From NCBI GenBank assembly GCA_027314885.1, contig DAHUZY010000002.1, positions 1-44,808 on the forward strand: a stretch of DNA of 44,808 nucleotides. Direction: 5' to 3'. Origin of the DNA: Candidatus Saccharimonadota bacterium (GTDB lineage Bacteria > Patescibacteriota > Saccharimonadia > Saccharimonadales > UBA4665). The translations under genes were made by a program, and so were the position numbers. Numbering within the stretch: the first letter of the stretch is position 1; the number at the start of each line of letters is the position of its first letter. This document shows positions 7,830 through 15,369 of this stretch, in pieces. A model generated the notes under the pieces. It was not told the origin of the DNA and did not search any database. It saw only the letters and a list, made by a program, of their open reading frames with translations.

Positions 7830-8408
7830 ATGCAAGGGTCTTCTGTCTGGCGGTCTTTTTTCTATAGTCAACTTTGCCTTTATATAGGTCTCCTGGTGTG
7901 TGTGTTGATTAAATCAAGAGGCCTTACCATTAATGACGGTATTAGCTATTATGGAACACTCCTCGTCACCATAGCCCCCTACTGCTTTGGCCTTGTTGGG
8001 TCAGCATATTTCTGCTGGCGCGGTACCTGCCAGCTCAACCAAGACTTGCTTAAGCCGGCCCGGTACGTCTTGGTGGCCATTGCGGCATTGACTGTCGGTA
8101 TCGTATTGACACCCTATACTTTGAACGCATTTGTGTCCGACCTCCATGAGGCTATCGGCAGTACATTGTTTGTACTGCAGCTACTCCTCAGCGGCTGGTT
8201 CATAGTGCGACTGAGGTACAGGCTGGAGTTGATCGCCTTAACTGTCCTGGAGTTCGCAGCTGGTGTTGCGTGTTTAATTTGGTTAAACCCAAAGCACGGA
8301 TACTTGATAGAAGGACAAATTGTCTTTCAGATAGCATTCGGCATTCTGCTGCTCTATAGCCTGCCTCTGCTACTGCCAGTAAGGGCTAGTCGAGCTACCA
8401 CATCATGA
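7830..8408 (+). CDS. Multi-pass membrane protein of unknown function
   Basis: A 192-residue hydrophobic protein with about six predicted membrane segments, including QLCLYIGLLVCVLI, TLLVTIAPYCFGLVGSAYF, VLVAIAALTVGIVLTPY and IAFGILLLYSLPLLLPV. It resembles small DUF998-like or general membrane proteins, but no motif supports a specific family. ATG 7830 was chosen because the -10 box at 7818-7823 would start transcription there; an in-frame ATG at 7770 lies upstream of that promoter. Its stop overlaps the start of the 3-methyladenine glycosylase gene by four bases, so the two are translationally coupled. Confidence 0.6.
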   Translation: MQGSSVWRSFFYSQLCLYIGLLVCVLIKSRGLTINDGISYYGTLLVTIAPYCFGLVGSAYFCWRGTCQLNQDLLKPARYVLVAIAALTVGIVLTPYTLNAFVSDLHEAIGSTLFVLQLLLSGWFIVRLRYRLELIALTVLEFAAGVACLIWLNPKHGYLIEGQIVFQIAFGILLLYSLPLLLPVRASRATTS

Positions 8409-8974
8409 CAGCGGAAACATTACTCGACGGGTCAGCCCTCAGTGCCGCTCCTCGCCTATTGGGCTGTCTATTGGAGCGCGATCTGGGCGGTACGAAACTG
8501 ATTGGACGCATTGTTGAAACCGAGGCATATGATCAAGAAGATGTGGCTAGCCATAGCTACCGGGGGGAAACTGAGCGAACAAAAGTCATGTTTGGGCCGC
8601 CGGGACATTTATACGTCTATTTCACGTATGGTATGCACTACTGCGCCAATATTGTAGTTGGGCCGCGGGGGCATGGTGCCGCTGTCTTAATTCGAGCACT
8701 CGAACCTCTTGAGGGTATTCCTTTGATGCAGGCGTATCGTCATGGGCGCAGCGTAGAAGAGCTCACCAACGGGCCTGCCAAGTTCACTCAGGCATTTAAC
8801 ATCACCAGTGAGCTGAACGGTCATAATCTAAAAATATCTCCGCTTACGCTCAGGGTGCAGCCGGCACTGCCAGCTAACGAGGTGGTACGCGCAACTCGCA
8901 TTGGTATCAGTCGTGGCCGTGAACTTCCTTGGCGCTTTTATGTGCGTGGCAACCCTCACGTTTCGGTTAAATAA
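8405..8974 (+). CDS. DNA-3-methyladenine glycosylase, AAG/MPG family
   Basis: A 189-residue base-excision glycosylase removing alkylated purines. Family motifs: ARLLG-like APRLLGCLLER, GRIVETEAYDQEDVASHSYRG with the catalytic-type Glu38 (equivalent to Glu125 of human AAG), TKVMFGPPGHLYVYFTYGMHYCANIV, AVLIRALEP, NGPAKFTQAF and WRFYVRGNPHVS. It is complete and slightly shorter than typical bacterial members (about 195-210). Its ATG overlaps the stop of the upstream membrane-protein gene (ATGA). Confidence 0.93.
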   Translation: MTAETLLDGSALSAAPRLLGCLLERDLGGTKLIGRIVETEAYDQEDVASHSYRGETERTKVMFGPPGHLYVYFTYGMHYCANIVVGPRGHGAAVLIRALEPLEGIPLMQAYRHGRSVEELTNGPAKFTQAFNITSELNGHNLKISPLTLRVQPALPANEVVRATRIGISRGRELPWRFYVRGNPHVSVK

Positions 8975-8989
8975 TAAGCCCCCCTCGGG

Positions 8990-8995
8990 TATACT
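8990..8995 (+). promoter_or_regulatory. -10 box TATACT of a near-leaderless promoter
   Basis: TATACT lies nine bases before ATG 9005. The predicted start site, near 9002, leaves a two- or three-base leader. The in-frame ATG at 8996 would lie upstream of it. Confidence 0.5.
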
Positions 8996-9004
8996 ATGGA
9001 GTAT

Positions 9005-9553
9005 ATGCTCCAAGCTCGCTCTAAATCGGCACTACTTATTATGGATGTCCAGGACGGTATTTTGCAGCGGCTGGAAGAACCTGAAAAATATCTCGCGCGC
9101 ATTAAAAAGTCAGTTGCGGCAGCACGTGCAAAATCCATACCTGTCATATTCGTAGTCGTTGGCTTCCGGCCAGGCTTCCCCGAGATAAGTCCCCGCAATA
9201 AGTCTTTCAGTGCCTTAAAAGGCTCGATGGGAAGTGTTATGAGCAACCCCAAGCCCTCACTCGCTCCTGCCAAGGAAGATATTGTGGTAGTGAAACACCG
9301 CGTCAGCGCATTCAGCGGCAGCGACCTGGAGGTGATATTGAGGTCTTTAGGGATTGAGCACCTCATCCTCGGCGGCATTGCAACCAGCGGTGTGGTACTA
9401 TCTACGGTCAGGGAGGCAGCTGATAAGGATTTTGAGATGACGGTACTCTCTGATCTTTGTGCCGACTTTGACGAACAGGTGCATGCTGTACTTATGGAAA
9501 AGGTATTGCCAAGACAAGCAGCCATACTTACTGCAAAGGAGTGGGGTAGTTAA
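9005..9553 (+). CDS. Isochorismatase-fold hydrolase lacking the catalytic cysteine
   Basis: A 182-residue protein of the isochorismatase/nicotinamidase superfamily. Asp14 in LLIMDVQDGIL and Lys97 in VVVKHRVSAF match two members of the usual Asp-Lys-Cys triad. The third motif reads GGIATSGVVLSTV, where the usual Cys of GxxTxxCV is Val130. Members lacking Cys, such as EntB and PhzD, hydrolyse isochorismate-type vinyl ethers rather than amides, so nicotinamidase activity is unlikely. An ATG at 8996 is in frame but upstream of the predicted start site. Confidence 0.82.
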   Translation: MLQARSKSALLIMDVQDGILQRLEEPEKYLARIKKSVAAARAKSIPVIFVVVGFRPGFPEISPRNKSFSALKGSMGSVMSNPKPSLAPAKEDIVVVKHRVSAFSGSDLEVILRSLGIEHLILGGIATSGVVLSTVREAADKDFEMTVLSDLCADFDEQVHAVLMEKVLPRQAAILTAKEWGS

Positions 9554-9572
9554 GCGCCTTTACTTATTAAGT

Positions 9573-10907
9573 CTAGGGGCTTAGGCGGTTGATATCTCGT
9601 GGGAAAAGAATGGCTTCTTTGACGTTATTGAGACCGATTGCTTTTTCGGTCAGGCGGTCAATACCGAAACCAAAACCGCCATGGGCTGGCAGGCCATGTT
9701 TCATGGCTGTGACGTACGGAGCAAAACCCGAGCTGTCCGGGTCAATACCAGTTGCCTTCATTTGTGCGACCAGTTCTTTATAGCGATGCTCCCGTTGCGG
9801 CACAGTGCTAATTTCAATGCCCCTAAATAAAAGGTCCGCCGAGCGGGCAGTTTGGTCTTCACCCTTCATGTGGTAGAACTTCATTTTGCTGGCTGGCAAT
9901 CCGGTAGCAAAGACTGCCTCGCTGCCTTCTCGTTGCATCGCATATTCGCAAATCCATTTCTCTTCTTCGGGCGTCAAGTCAATTTCCTGGCTAACATCCT
10001 TGCCCGTCTCCTTCTCATAAAGAGCGTGTATTTCGGCCATGCTATAACGGGGGAACCTTGGCGTAAGCTTGAGCTGCGGAGCTCTCAGGTTTTTCAGTTC
10101 GTCGCCATGCTCTTCATACAGGCGAGTTAAAACGTCATACAGGAGATCCTGCACGAGGTCGAGCACTTCACTGTGGTTTTTAATAAAGCCCATCTCAACA
10201 TCAAGCATAGTGACTTCAGAAACGTGACGGGTGGTAGCCGACAACTCTGCTCTGAATGCAGGGGCGATTTCAAAGACCCGCTCAAACACACCAACCATGA
10301 TTTGTTTATATAACTGCGGGCTTTGGGCGAGCGTGGCTTCCTTGCCGAAGTAGTCTGTCTTAAAGACTTCAGCACCACCTTCGGCTGCTCCGGCGACGAG
10401 CTTGGGCGTGTTAATCTCAATAAAGTCACGCTTGTATAAGAACTCGCGTATATAGCGAAGCAGCTCGCTGCGCAAACGGAAGATAGTGGCCTCCTGCAAG
10501 TTACGAAGACCGAGCACACGATGATCAAACAAGGTATCGAGATTCTCTGATTTATGACTCAAGGGCTTATCTATCTCGATCGGTGGTTCAGTTGTGACGG
10601 GCACCAAAACTGTTAGTTTGGGGTCATGTAGCTCCGCGCCGCCGGGTGCTCTCGGCTCCTCTATGACGGTGCCCTCAATTGCGAGCACGCTGCCAATTTG
10701 CAGCCCTCTTAATTTTTCAACTTCTGTCTTATCCTGAATAACAACCTGCACGAGGCCGCGGCGATCACGCATACTAATAAATGTCAGGCCGCCGAGCAGG
10801 CGCTTTTTGTGCAGCCAGCCTTCGATATGAATAACCTCACCAATATGCGTCTTCAGCTCATCACTTAAAAGTCGCGTATGGTTGGACGAGCCTGTTGATT
10901 GTTCCAT
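9573..10907 (-). CDS. aspS: Aspartyl-tRNA synthetase, archaeal type, probably non-discriminating
   Basis: A 444-residue class IIb synthetase. The anticodon-binding OB fold covers about residues 20-105. Class II motif 2, FEIAPAFRAE, is at about 212-221, followed by TTRHVSEVTMLDVEM, which favours AspRS over AsnRS. Motif 3 reads GFGFGIDRL near 412-420. It lacks the ~120-residue GAD insertion of bacterial AspRS (about 590 residues) and so is the archaeal/eukaryal type. His33 (GWLHKK) and Pro88 (EEPRAP) sit where non-discriminating archaeal AspRS are recalled to have His and Pro. It would then also charge tRNA-Asn and need GatCAB. It lies eight bases after the CBS-protein gene in an operon. Confidence 0.9.
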   Translation of the reverse strand: MEQSTGSSNHTRLLSDELKTHIGEVIHIEGWLHKKRLLGGLTFISMRDRRGLVQVVIQDKTEVEKLRGLQIGSVLAIEGTVIEEPRAPGGAELHDPKLTVLVPVTTEPPIEIDKPLSHKSENLDTLFDHRVLGLRNLQEATIFRLRSELLRYIREFLYKRDFIEINTPKLVAGAAEGGAEVFKTDYFGKEATLAQSPQLYKQIMVGVFERVFEIAPAFRAELSATTRHVSEVTMLDVEMGFIKNHSEVLDLVQDLLYDVLTRLYEEHGDELKNLRAPQLKLTPRFPRYSMAEIHALYEKETGKDVSQEIDLTPEEEKWICEYAMQREGSEAVFATGLPASKMKFYHMKGEDQTARSADLLFRGIEISTVPQREHRYKELVAQMKATGIDPDSSGFAPYVTAMKHGLPAHGGFGFGIDRLTEKAIGLNNVKEAILFPRDINRLSP

Positions 10908-10914
10908 AGTGCTG

Positions 10915-11967
10915 CTATTCTAACACTTCGGCATCTGTTTTTACAGATCGCTCCACACTGGGCTCTGGTTGCTCTCGTTGGCTTCGGCGACGAGCCACTA
11001 CCGCACTTGGATCTGTATATTGATCAAAGTTCTCCCCGGGAACATGGCCAAGTAGCTGTTCAATCATAGTTTGGACTGTAATAATACCTATATATTCCTC
11101 GGCGTTGTCGATCACTATGAAAAACGGGCGGTTGGTTAAGTGAAATGCGTACAGTGCTTGTGTTAACGTGTCGTCTTCATGAAGATAGTAAACGGCATTA
11201 TCCATGAGCTCCCGAACGGTTCCTTTGCTATGAAGCCCGAGTTTATCAAAGGCGAGCGTGCCAATGACTGGTCCTTTTTTGCCTTCTCTCACCGGAGTAT
11301 ATGGCTGTCTTTTCTTATGCAGCTCATCAATGAGGATCGGTCCGATCACGTCGCTTGGTTGCAGTGCCTTAACCCTGGAGCTCGGCAGCAAGACATCTTT
11401 AACTCTCACATCTCCAAACTCTAGCGCCCGTCTGGCAATTTCTAGTTCTTCGAGGCTAATGCGACTATCTGATTGAGTTGGCTGGTGAGTAATAAGTTCG
11501 ACGAGATCTTCTTTTTCAAACAGCCCACTGTGCCGGGGAGCTTTAAAGCGTGTCTCAATGGCGTCGGCACCGCGACTGATCGATGGGTGTAAATAATTAA
11601 GCAGCCAGGCGACAATCGGTGTAGCGGCGCCTGTCAGCCATTGGCCGTAACTGCTCGTGCGAGCAGCGGGGATTAATGAAAATGCAATCCAAAGCAGCGG
11701 ACCAATAACCAGAATACCCAGCCAGATAGGCAGAGAACGGGCTAGTAATATAACTGCGATTGCTGAAGTCAGTCCGATGTATAACCAAAGTAAGCCCCGT
11801 AAGCTGTTGCCGTAACTGACTACTCTATAGAGCTGCCTCGCGCTCTGGTCGCCATAACGGGCGCGCCGCTTCAGTTCGCTCGCGGGCAGTGCAAAATATG
11901 TTTTACGCAGCACTATACCAAGTAGTGCCAGAATCAGGCAGACAATCGCAATAATAATATCTGTCAT
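10915..11967 (-). CDS. CNNM/CorC-like membrane protein with CBS-domain pair
   Basis: A 350-residue protein with an N-terminal membrane segment (about 2-22), two or three more between about 57 and 103, then two cytoplasmic CBS motifs. These are VKDVLLPSSRVKALQPSD with VIGTLAFDKL, and TVRELMDNAVYYLHEDDTLTQALYAF with FFIVIDNAEEYIGIITVQTMIEQLLG. This layout resembles HlyC/CorC/CNNM proteins, which bind adenine nucleotides and are linked to divalent-metal transport. The membrane part is shorter and more divergent than a classic CNNM domain, and the CorC-HlyC C-terminal domain is missing. The first gene of an operon with aspS; a TATAAG -10 box lies ten bases before the ATG. Confidence 0.75.
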   Translation of the reverse strand: MTDIIIAIVCLILALLGIVLRKTYFALPASELKRRARYGDQSARQLYRVVSYGNSLRGLLWLYIGLTSAIAVILLARSLPIWLGILVIGPLLWIAFSLIPAARTSSYGQWLTGAATPIVAWLLNYLHPSISRGADAIETRFKAPRHSGLFEKEDLVELITHQPTQSDSRISLEELEIARRALEFGDVRVKDVLLPSSRVKALQPSDVIGPILIDELHKKRQPYTPVREGKKGPVIGTLAFDKLGLHSKGTVRELMDNAVYYLHEDDTLTQALYAFHLTNRPFFIVIDNAEEYIGIITVQTMIEQLLGHVPGENFDQYTDPSAVVARRRSQREQPEPSVERSVKTDAEVLE

Positions 11968-11977
11968 TGCTTTTTAG

Positions 11978-11983
11978 CTTATA
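11978..11983 (-). promoter_or_regulatory. -10 box TATAAG of a near-leaderless promoter
   Basis: TATAAG on the minus strand is followed by ten bases and ATG 11967. The leader would be about three or four bases with no room for a Shine-Dalgarno site. Confidence 0.4.
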
Positions 11984-12014
11984 CGGTGAAGCTGTTGAAT
12001 GCAAAGGAATGATG

Positions 12015-12044
12015 TATACTAGAACATACTAATTTATGAAGGAG
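12015..12044 (+). promoter_or_regulatory. -10 box TATACT and Shine-Dalgarno site of the DsbA-like gene
   Basis: TATACT at 12015-12020, with a poor TTGAAT -35 candidate at 11995-12000, predicts a start near 12027. AAGGAG at 12039-12044 lies 11 bases before the ATG. This is a conventional leadered head gene, unlike most others here. Confidence 0.5.
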
Positions 12045-12055
12045 CTTTTATAGCT

Positions 12056-12790
12056 ATGTCCAAGCAATTCTGGGCCGTTATCGTTGTCATCGTCTTAATC
12101 TTTATCGGTATATTTGCGTTCAGTAATAACGGCACCCCCGGAGGAAATAGTAATAACAGCGGCACACCTAGCCAACATATTGAAGGCAAAGGACTGGATC
12201 ATGTGACTTTAGTTGAGTACGGTGACTATGAATGTCCCTACTGCGGTCAGTACTATCCAATTGTGAAACAAGTGGTATCACAGTATTCCAACCAGATTAC
12301 GTTCCAGTTCAGAAACTTCCCTCTGACAAGTATTCACCCGAACGCCTTTGCCGGTGCGCGGGCCGCCGAAGCTGCGTCACTTATGGGCAAGTTCTGGCAA
12401 ATGCACGATCTTCTTTATGAACAGAACGGCATTTACTATAACAGTAACCAAACTGCCAATACCTGGGTAGGTGCCTCTAACCCATTGCCGTATTTTGATA
12501 ACCTCGCCAAACAACTCGGCCTTAATGTCAATAAGTTCAATCAATATTACAATTCCAACCGAGTAGACAACACCATTAACGCCGACATGGCTGCCGGCAA
12601 CAAGCTCGGTGTCAATGCTACGCCGACCTTCTATCTTGACGGAAAAAAGATCAGTGTCGGTGAAAGTGTCGCTAATTTCCAGACTCTCATCAATGCCGCC
12701 ATTGCTCAAAAGACCGGGCACGCAGGTACTAGTTCAACTTCGGCCGGAACTACCAATCAAACTAAAGCCAGCTCGCCATCTAAGCCCTAG
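12056..12790 (+). CDS. DsbA-family thiol:disulfide oxidoreductase, membrane anchored
   Basis: A 244-residue extracytoplasmic thioredoxin-fold protein. Residues 5-22 form an uncleaved signal/anchor, followed by a Gly/Asn/Ser-rich linker (25-41). The active site is CPYC at 60-63 in EYGDYECPYCGQYY. The cis-proline loop reads VNATPTFYLDGKKI. The C-terminus is a low-complexity Ser/Thr/Pro/Lys tail. It probably introduces or rearranges disulfides in exported proteins; the Cys-rich N-terminal domain of the 956-residue surface protein would be a plausible client. Its end overlaps the convergent nadD end by 11 bases. Confidence 0.9.
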   Translation: MSKQFWAVIVVIVLIFIGIFAFSNNGTPGGNSNNSGTPSQHIEGKGLDHVTLVEYGDYECPYCGQYYPIVKQVVSQYSNQITFQFRNFPLTSIHPNAFAGARAAEAASLMGKFWQMHDLLYEQNGIYYNSNQTANTWVGASNPLPYFDNLAKQLGLNVNKFNQYYNSNRVDNTINADMAAGNKLGVNATPTFYLDGKKISVGESVANFQTLINAAIAQKTGHAGTSSTSAGTTNQTKASSPSKP

Positions 12791-13391
12791 AAGACTTGAT
12801 ATCTGAAAGGGATACATATAGCCAGTGATTATTGCTGTAGCGTTCTACGCTTTTTAGTATCCCCGAAGCAGAGCGGTTCTGTCTAAGAGCACTGCGTATC
12901 TGACTCGATGACACCATCGGTGCGTAGCTGTCAAAAATGGTAACCTCTTTCGGCACAGCCTGCCAGCTCGCTACAAGCTTTTTGATACCTGCTCGGTCAT
13001 CTTGACCACGAAGACCAATAACAAGTTCGCTGCAGCTCAGTAATGTCCCGGCATTTGGCCACCCCATAAGGCCTGGCACTATATCAGAGCCAAATAGAAA
13101 TGCCAGCTGATTATCTGGTAATTGCTGCTTCAGTCTACTGAGGGTCTTCTTCACCGTAAAGTGTGCGTCGACAAGCTCCAGCACACTGCAGCCCGAATGC
13201 GGCTTGAGTGCTTCACGCAACATGGCAACCCGGTGTGCATAATGTGTAGCCTGAACCTTGGCTTGGGGCCTTCTCTCAGGCAGAAAGTACACGTGGTCAA
13301 GCTTGCAAAACTCCAGAGCCTGGAGTGCAAACGCAACGTGACCGCTATGCACCGGGTCAAAGGTACCGGCGTAGATGCCTACTCTATTCAT
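12780..13391 (-). CDS. nadD: Nicotinate-nucleotide adenylyltransferase
   Basis: A 203-residue cytoplasmic enzyme that adenylates nicotinate mononucleotide in NAD synthesis. The nucleotidyltransferase motif GTFDPVHSGH lies at 9-18 and the C-terminal SSSQIRSAL carries the S-x-x-x-I-R signature. KVQATHYAHRVAMLREAL and LFGSDIVPGLMGWPN are typical of NadD. A TATAAT box at 13399-13404 with a one-base leader suggests its own leaderless promoter at the end of the upstream 409-residue gene. CoaD-type enzymes share the first motif, but length and other motifs favour NadD. Confidence 0.87.
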   Translation of the reverse strand: MNRVGIYAGTFDPVHSGHVAFALQALEFCKLDHVYFLPERRPQAKVQATHYAHRVAMLREALKPHSGCSVLELVDAHFTVKKTLSRLKQQLPDNQLAFLFGSDIVPGLMGWPNAGTLLSCSELVIGLRGQDDRAGIKKLVASWQAVPKEVTIFDSYAPMVSSSQIRSALRQNRSASGILKSVERYSNNHWLYVSLSDIKSSRA

Positions 13392-13398
13392 AGCATTA

Positions 13399-13404
13399 AT
13401 TATA
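13399..13404 (-). promoter_or_regulatory. -10 box TATAAT, leaderless promoter for nadD
   Basis: On the minus strand TATAAT is followed by seven bases and ATG 13391, so transcription would begin at or one base before the start codon. Confidence 0.5.
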
Positions 13405-13407
13405 TTC

Positions 13408-14637
13408 TTATTTCTTCTTCACCACACAGCCACAACTACCACTTATTTCTTTATCCGTCTCTGTCGCGAGTACATCTTTTTTATGACACTCGGGACATTC
13501 TTTTACAGGATAGGTGCACTTACCGTTTGCGTCCAATGTAGACCTATTGCCGTATCCAAGTAGAGACAATTGCGTGCTTCCCCGCTGCTCATCCTCTGCT
13601 ATAACGGTTGCGCCACAGCCACTGAAAACATCCCCTCTAATGGCAGCGCGTCTACCTTCTCTATAAAGCTCTCTTTCCATATCCCGATAGAAAGCCTGCC
13701 TCACATAGTTCAAATTAATGAGAGTAGATGCCTGCACGTGATCAGCCACCGGCATCAATTCTGTGCCCTTGCTTTGAAGGAATCTTTCAAAACGAGCTTT
13801 CGCCGTTGCTGCGACATTGTAGCGCAATTGTTCAGCTCGGTGAGGATCCCTAAGTCTTATATTACTAAACCAATCGATAAGATCTGTCTGGGCTTTTGAG
13901 AATTCATAGGTGTTAATATGGGCCCTTTCATTTGGTAGACGCATTCCAGCGTGCCAGTGACCACCAAATTGTTCGCTCAGTGACTGGTCGTACGCATCGG
14001 TTAAGTTGCCGACTATTTGTCCTTGCCAGACGGGCGGTATATTCAAGGTAATGCGCTGCCCAAGCAGCTCACCTTCCTGTGGCTGTAGGCCAAAACGATG
14101 GTAGATAGCTTCTAGGGCCTGGCGATTTGATCCGTCAAGACTCCGAGATGTAACCCTAAGTCTGCCATCCGGCTCTTTAGTTATAACCCTCAGCATCGTT
14201 TGTTTGCGAGCAGAGTTATAGCCACCGACGTCTTCACTCGCGTCCATCAGCTCGGACGGAAAATCCGAAACCACTATGATGGTGTTCGCCTGGGCACCTT
14301 CTTCGGTGAGTAGTGCACTTTGGGCAAGGGCCTCCATGTCATCAAGCTCTTCACGCTCCGTCAGACGCCGGCGTAATTCAAAGAGGAGTCCGGGATTTTC
14401 TTCGGTGATTAAACGAGCCTCTTTGATGGCATCGTCAAAAATATCCTCTAGCTTGCCTCCGTCTTCGCTGAGCAGCCCATTCATAGGATCATGGTCATAG
14501 TAAAAGCTCGTGCGCATACTACCATAAAGGGTCTCGGCCAGCCAGGTGGCAGTATCTGTTTTATACCGAAGCTCGTAATTTATTTCGCGTGCTTGATCTA
14601 CTGCTGACAGCTGCTCGGCTGTATTGTTTAGTGACAT
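13408..14637 (-). CDS. Orphan 409-residue protein with C-terminal zinc-ribbon-like motif
   Basis: No family is recognised. The protein is hydrophilic, without signal or membrane segments. Residues 1-120 are mostly helical and acidic; around 140-150 the strand-like NTIIVVSDFPSEL suggests an alpha/beta domain. The C-terminal 36 residues carry Cys374, Cys381, Cys384, Cys402 and Cys404 in CPECHKKD and GSCGC, a likely zinc ribbon. The ATG lies just behind a hairpin whose 3' arm contains the only Shine-Dalgarno-like stretch (AGGGG). Upstream is a cobalamin-riboswitch candidate, which links the gene to B12: supply, use, or a B12-independent substitute. nadD follows 16 bases downstream. Confidence 0.75.
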   Translation of the reverse strand: MSLNNTAEQLSAVDQAREINYELRYKTDTATWLAETLYGSMRTSFYYDHDPMNGLLSEDGGKLEDIFDDAIKEARLITEENPGLLFELRRRLTEREELDDMEALAQSALLTEEGAQANTIIVVSDFPSELMDASEDVGGYNSARKQTMLRVITKEPDGRLRVTSRSLDGSNRQALEAIYHRFGLQPQEGELLGQRITLNIPPVWQGQIVGNLTDAYDQSLSEQFGGHWHAGMRLPNERAHINTYEFSKAQTDLIDWFSNIRLRDPHRAEQLRYNVAATAKARFERFLQSKGTELMPVADHVQASTLINLNYVRQAFYRDMERELYREGRRAAIRGDVFSGCGATVIAEDEQRGSTQLSLLGYGNRSTLDANGKCTYPVKECPECHKKDVLATETDKEISGSCGCVVKKK

Positions 14638-14640
14638 ATA

Positions 14641-14835
14641 AAAACCCCTGCTCTACTGAGCAAGGGTTGCGACATCATTGTCGATTGTATGCTCTTGCTC
14701 GAGAGACTTGTTCTTGCTGTGTCGGACTTGCCCTCAAAAATTGGGCTCACCGTTGCGGCACAGTTCCCGAGTTACACGGGATTCCAGCATTTAGTTATTA
14801 ATTTATATAGCAAAAACCACTCAAAGTGTACCAAG
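14641..14835 (-). ncRNA. Cobalamin (B12) riboswitch candidate with hairpin expression platform
   Basis: The minus-strand leader of the 409-residue gene contains the core GGAATCCCGTGTAACTCGGG followed by AACTGTGCCGCAACGGTGAG. This aligns base by base with the btuB riboswitch core as I recall it (GGGAATCCAGTGCGAATCTGG, then AGCTGACGCGCAGCGGTAAG). P5 pairs TCCCG with CGGGA. GCCC and GGGC form a further hairpin, followed by AAGTCCGACACAGC resembling the 3' B12-box side. The outer stem pairs 14809-14817 with 14710-14718 (nine pairs, one G-U). A terminator-like hairpin at 14643-14668 ends five bases before the ATG. A direct match to the family model was not run. Confidence 0.72.
14643..14668 (-). 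terminator. Riboswitch expression hairpin (terminator or SD sequestor)
   Basis: On the minus strand AACCCTTGCTC pairs with GAGCAGGGGTT over 11 pairs (one G-U) around an AGTA loop, followed by TTT. The 3' arm holds AGGGG, the likely ribosome-binding site of the 409-residue gene. The segment GAGCAAG (minus strand, 14694-14700) can pair with CTTGCTC of the 5' arm, giving an alternative fold. Both transcriptional and translational control are possible. Confidence 0.65.
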
Positions 14836-14862
14836 TTAGCTACCTAATAGATATAGTATTAA

Positions 14863-15336
14863 TTACTGCAAGGGTTTGGTTTTTAGCGCGTTCAGTCTGA
14901 CAGCAAAGCTTTGGGCAGCGCCATCGAGACCCAATACCCGCAGTGCGCCGACCAAGGTCGTAAGACGTTCTATGCCGGCCTCTCTCGTTTCCGGCCCGAG
15001 GCTTTCAACTTCATGAAAGACATGTTCAATTTTTTCTATAAGCCACTTTTCTTGCCGAGGGTTTACCTGATTAGTAGTCACCTTTGTGGGCTGGGCAGCA
15101 TGCGCAAGCTCCAGAGAGCGGGCAGAGTGATCACGTTTCTTCAGGTGCCCTCTTTTAATCAGGTTGTTGACGTGGACGGCAACTGTAGCGACTGAATTAT
15201 AGTTAAGGCCGCTCATTATTTCACGATAGCTCGGACTATAGCCGTGTTCATCTATAAAGTTCTGGATGAAGCTGAGCAGTTCGCGCTGCTTCTTGCTTGG
15301 CAGTGATAATTGCTGAGTGGATGGCTTTTCATTCAT
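14863..15336 (-). CDS. LexA-like DNA-binding protein without S24 peptidase domain
   Basis: A 157-residue regulator. Residues 13-76 match the LexA winged-helix DNA-binding domain: SKKQRELLSFIQNFIDEHGYSPSYREIMSGL, then VAVHVNNLIKRGHLKKRDHSARSLEL. The remainder is a linker and a helical segment (EKWLIEKIEHVFHEVESLG, RLTTLVGALRVLG) with no Ala-Gly cleavage site and no Ser/Lys peptidase motifs of classical LexA (about 200-240 residues). It cannot be inactivated by RecA-stimulated self-cleavage. The C-terminal helices may dimerise. It lies 33 bases after the 74-residue membrane-protein gene. Confidence 0.8.
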   Translation of the reverse strand: MNEKPSTQQLSLPSKKQRELLSFIQNFIDEHGYSPSYREIMSGLNYNSVATVAVHVNNLIKRGHLKKRDHSARSLELAHAAQPTKVTTNQVNPRQEKWLIEKIEHVFHEVESLGPETREAGIERLTTLVGALRVLGLDGAAQSFAVRLNALKTKPLQ

Positions 15337-15369
15337 TTTTATGGAGAGACATTGCTCATAAGCGGGTTT

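Noticed and set aside
9554-9595. Inverted repeat CGCCT...AGGCG between convergent genes as a bidirectional terminator
   Set aside because: The stem is five pairs with a very long loop and no poly-U tract.
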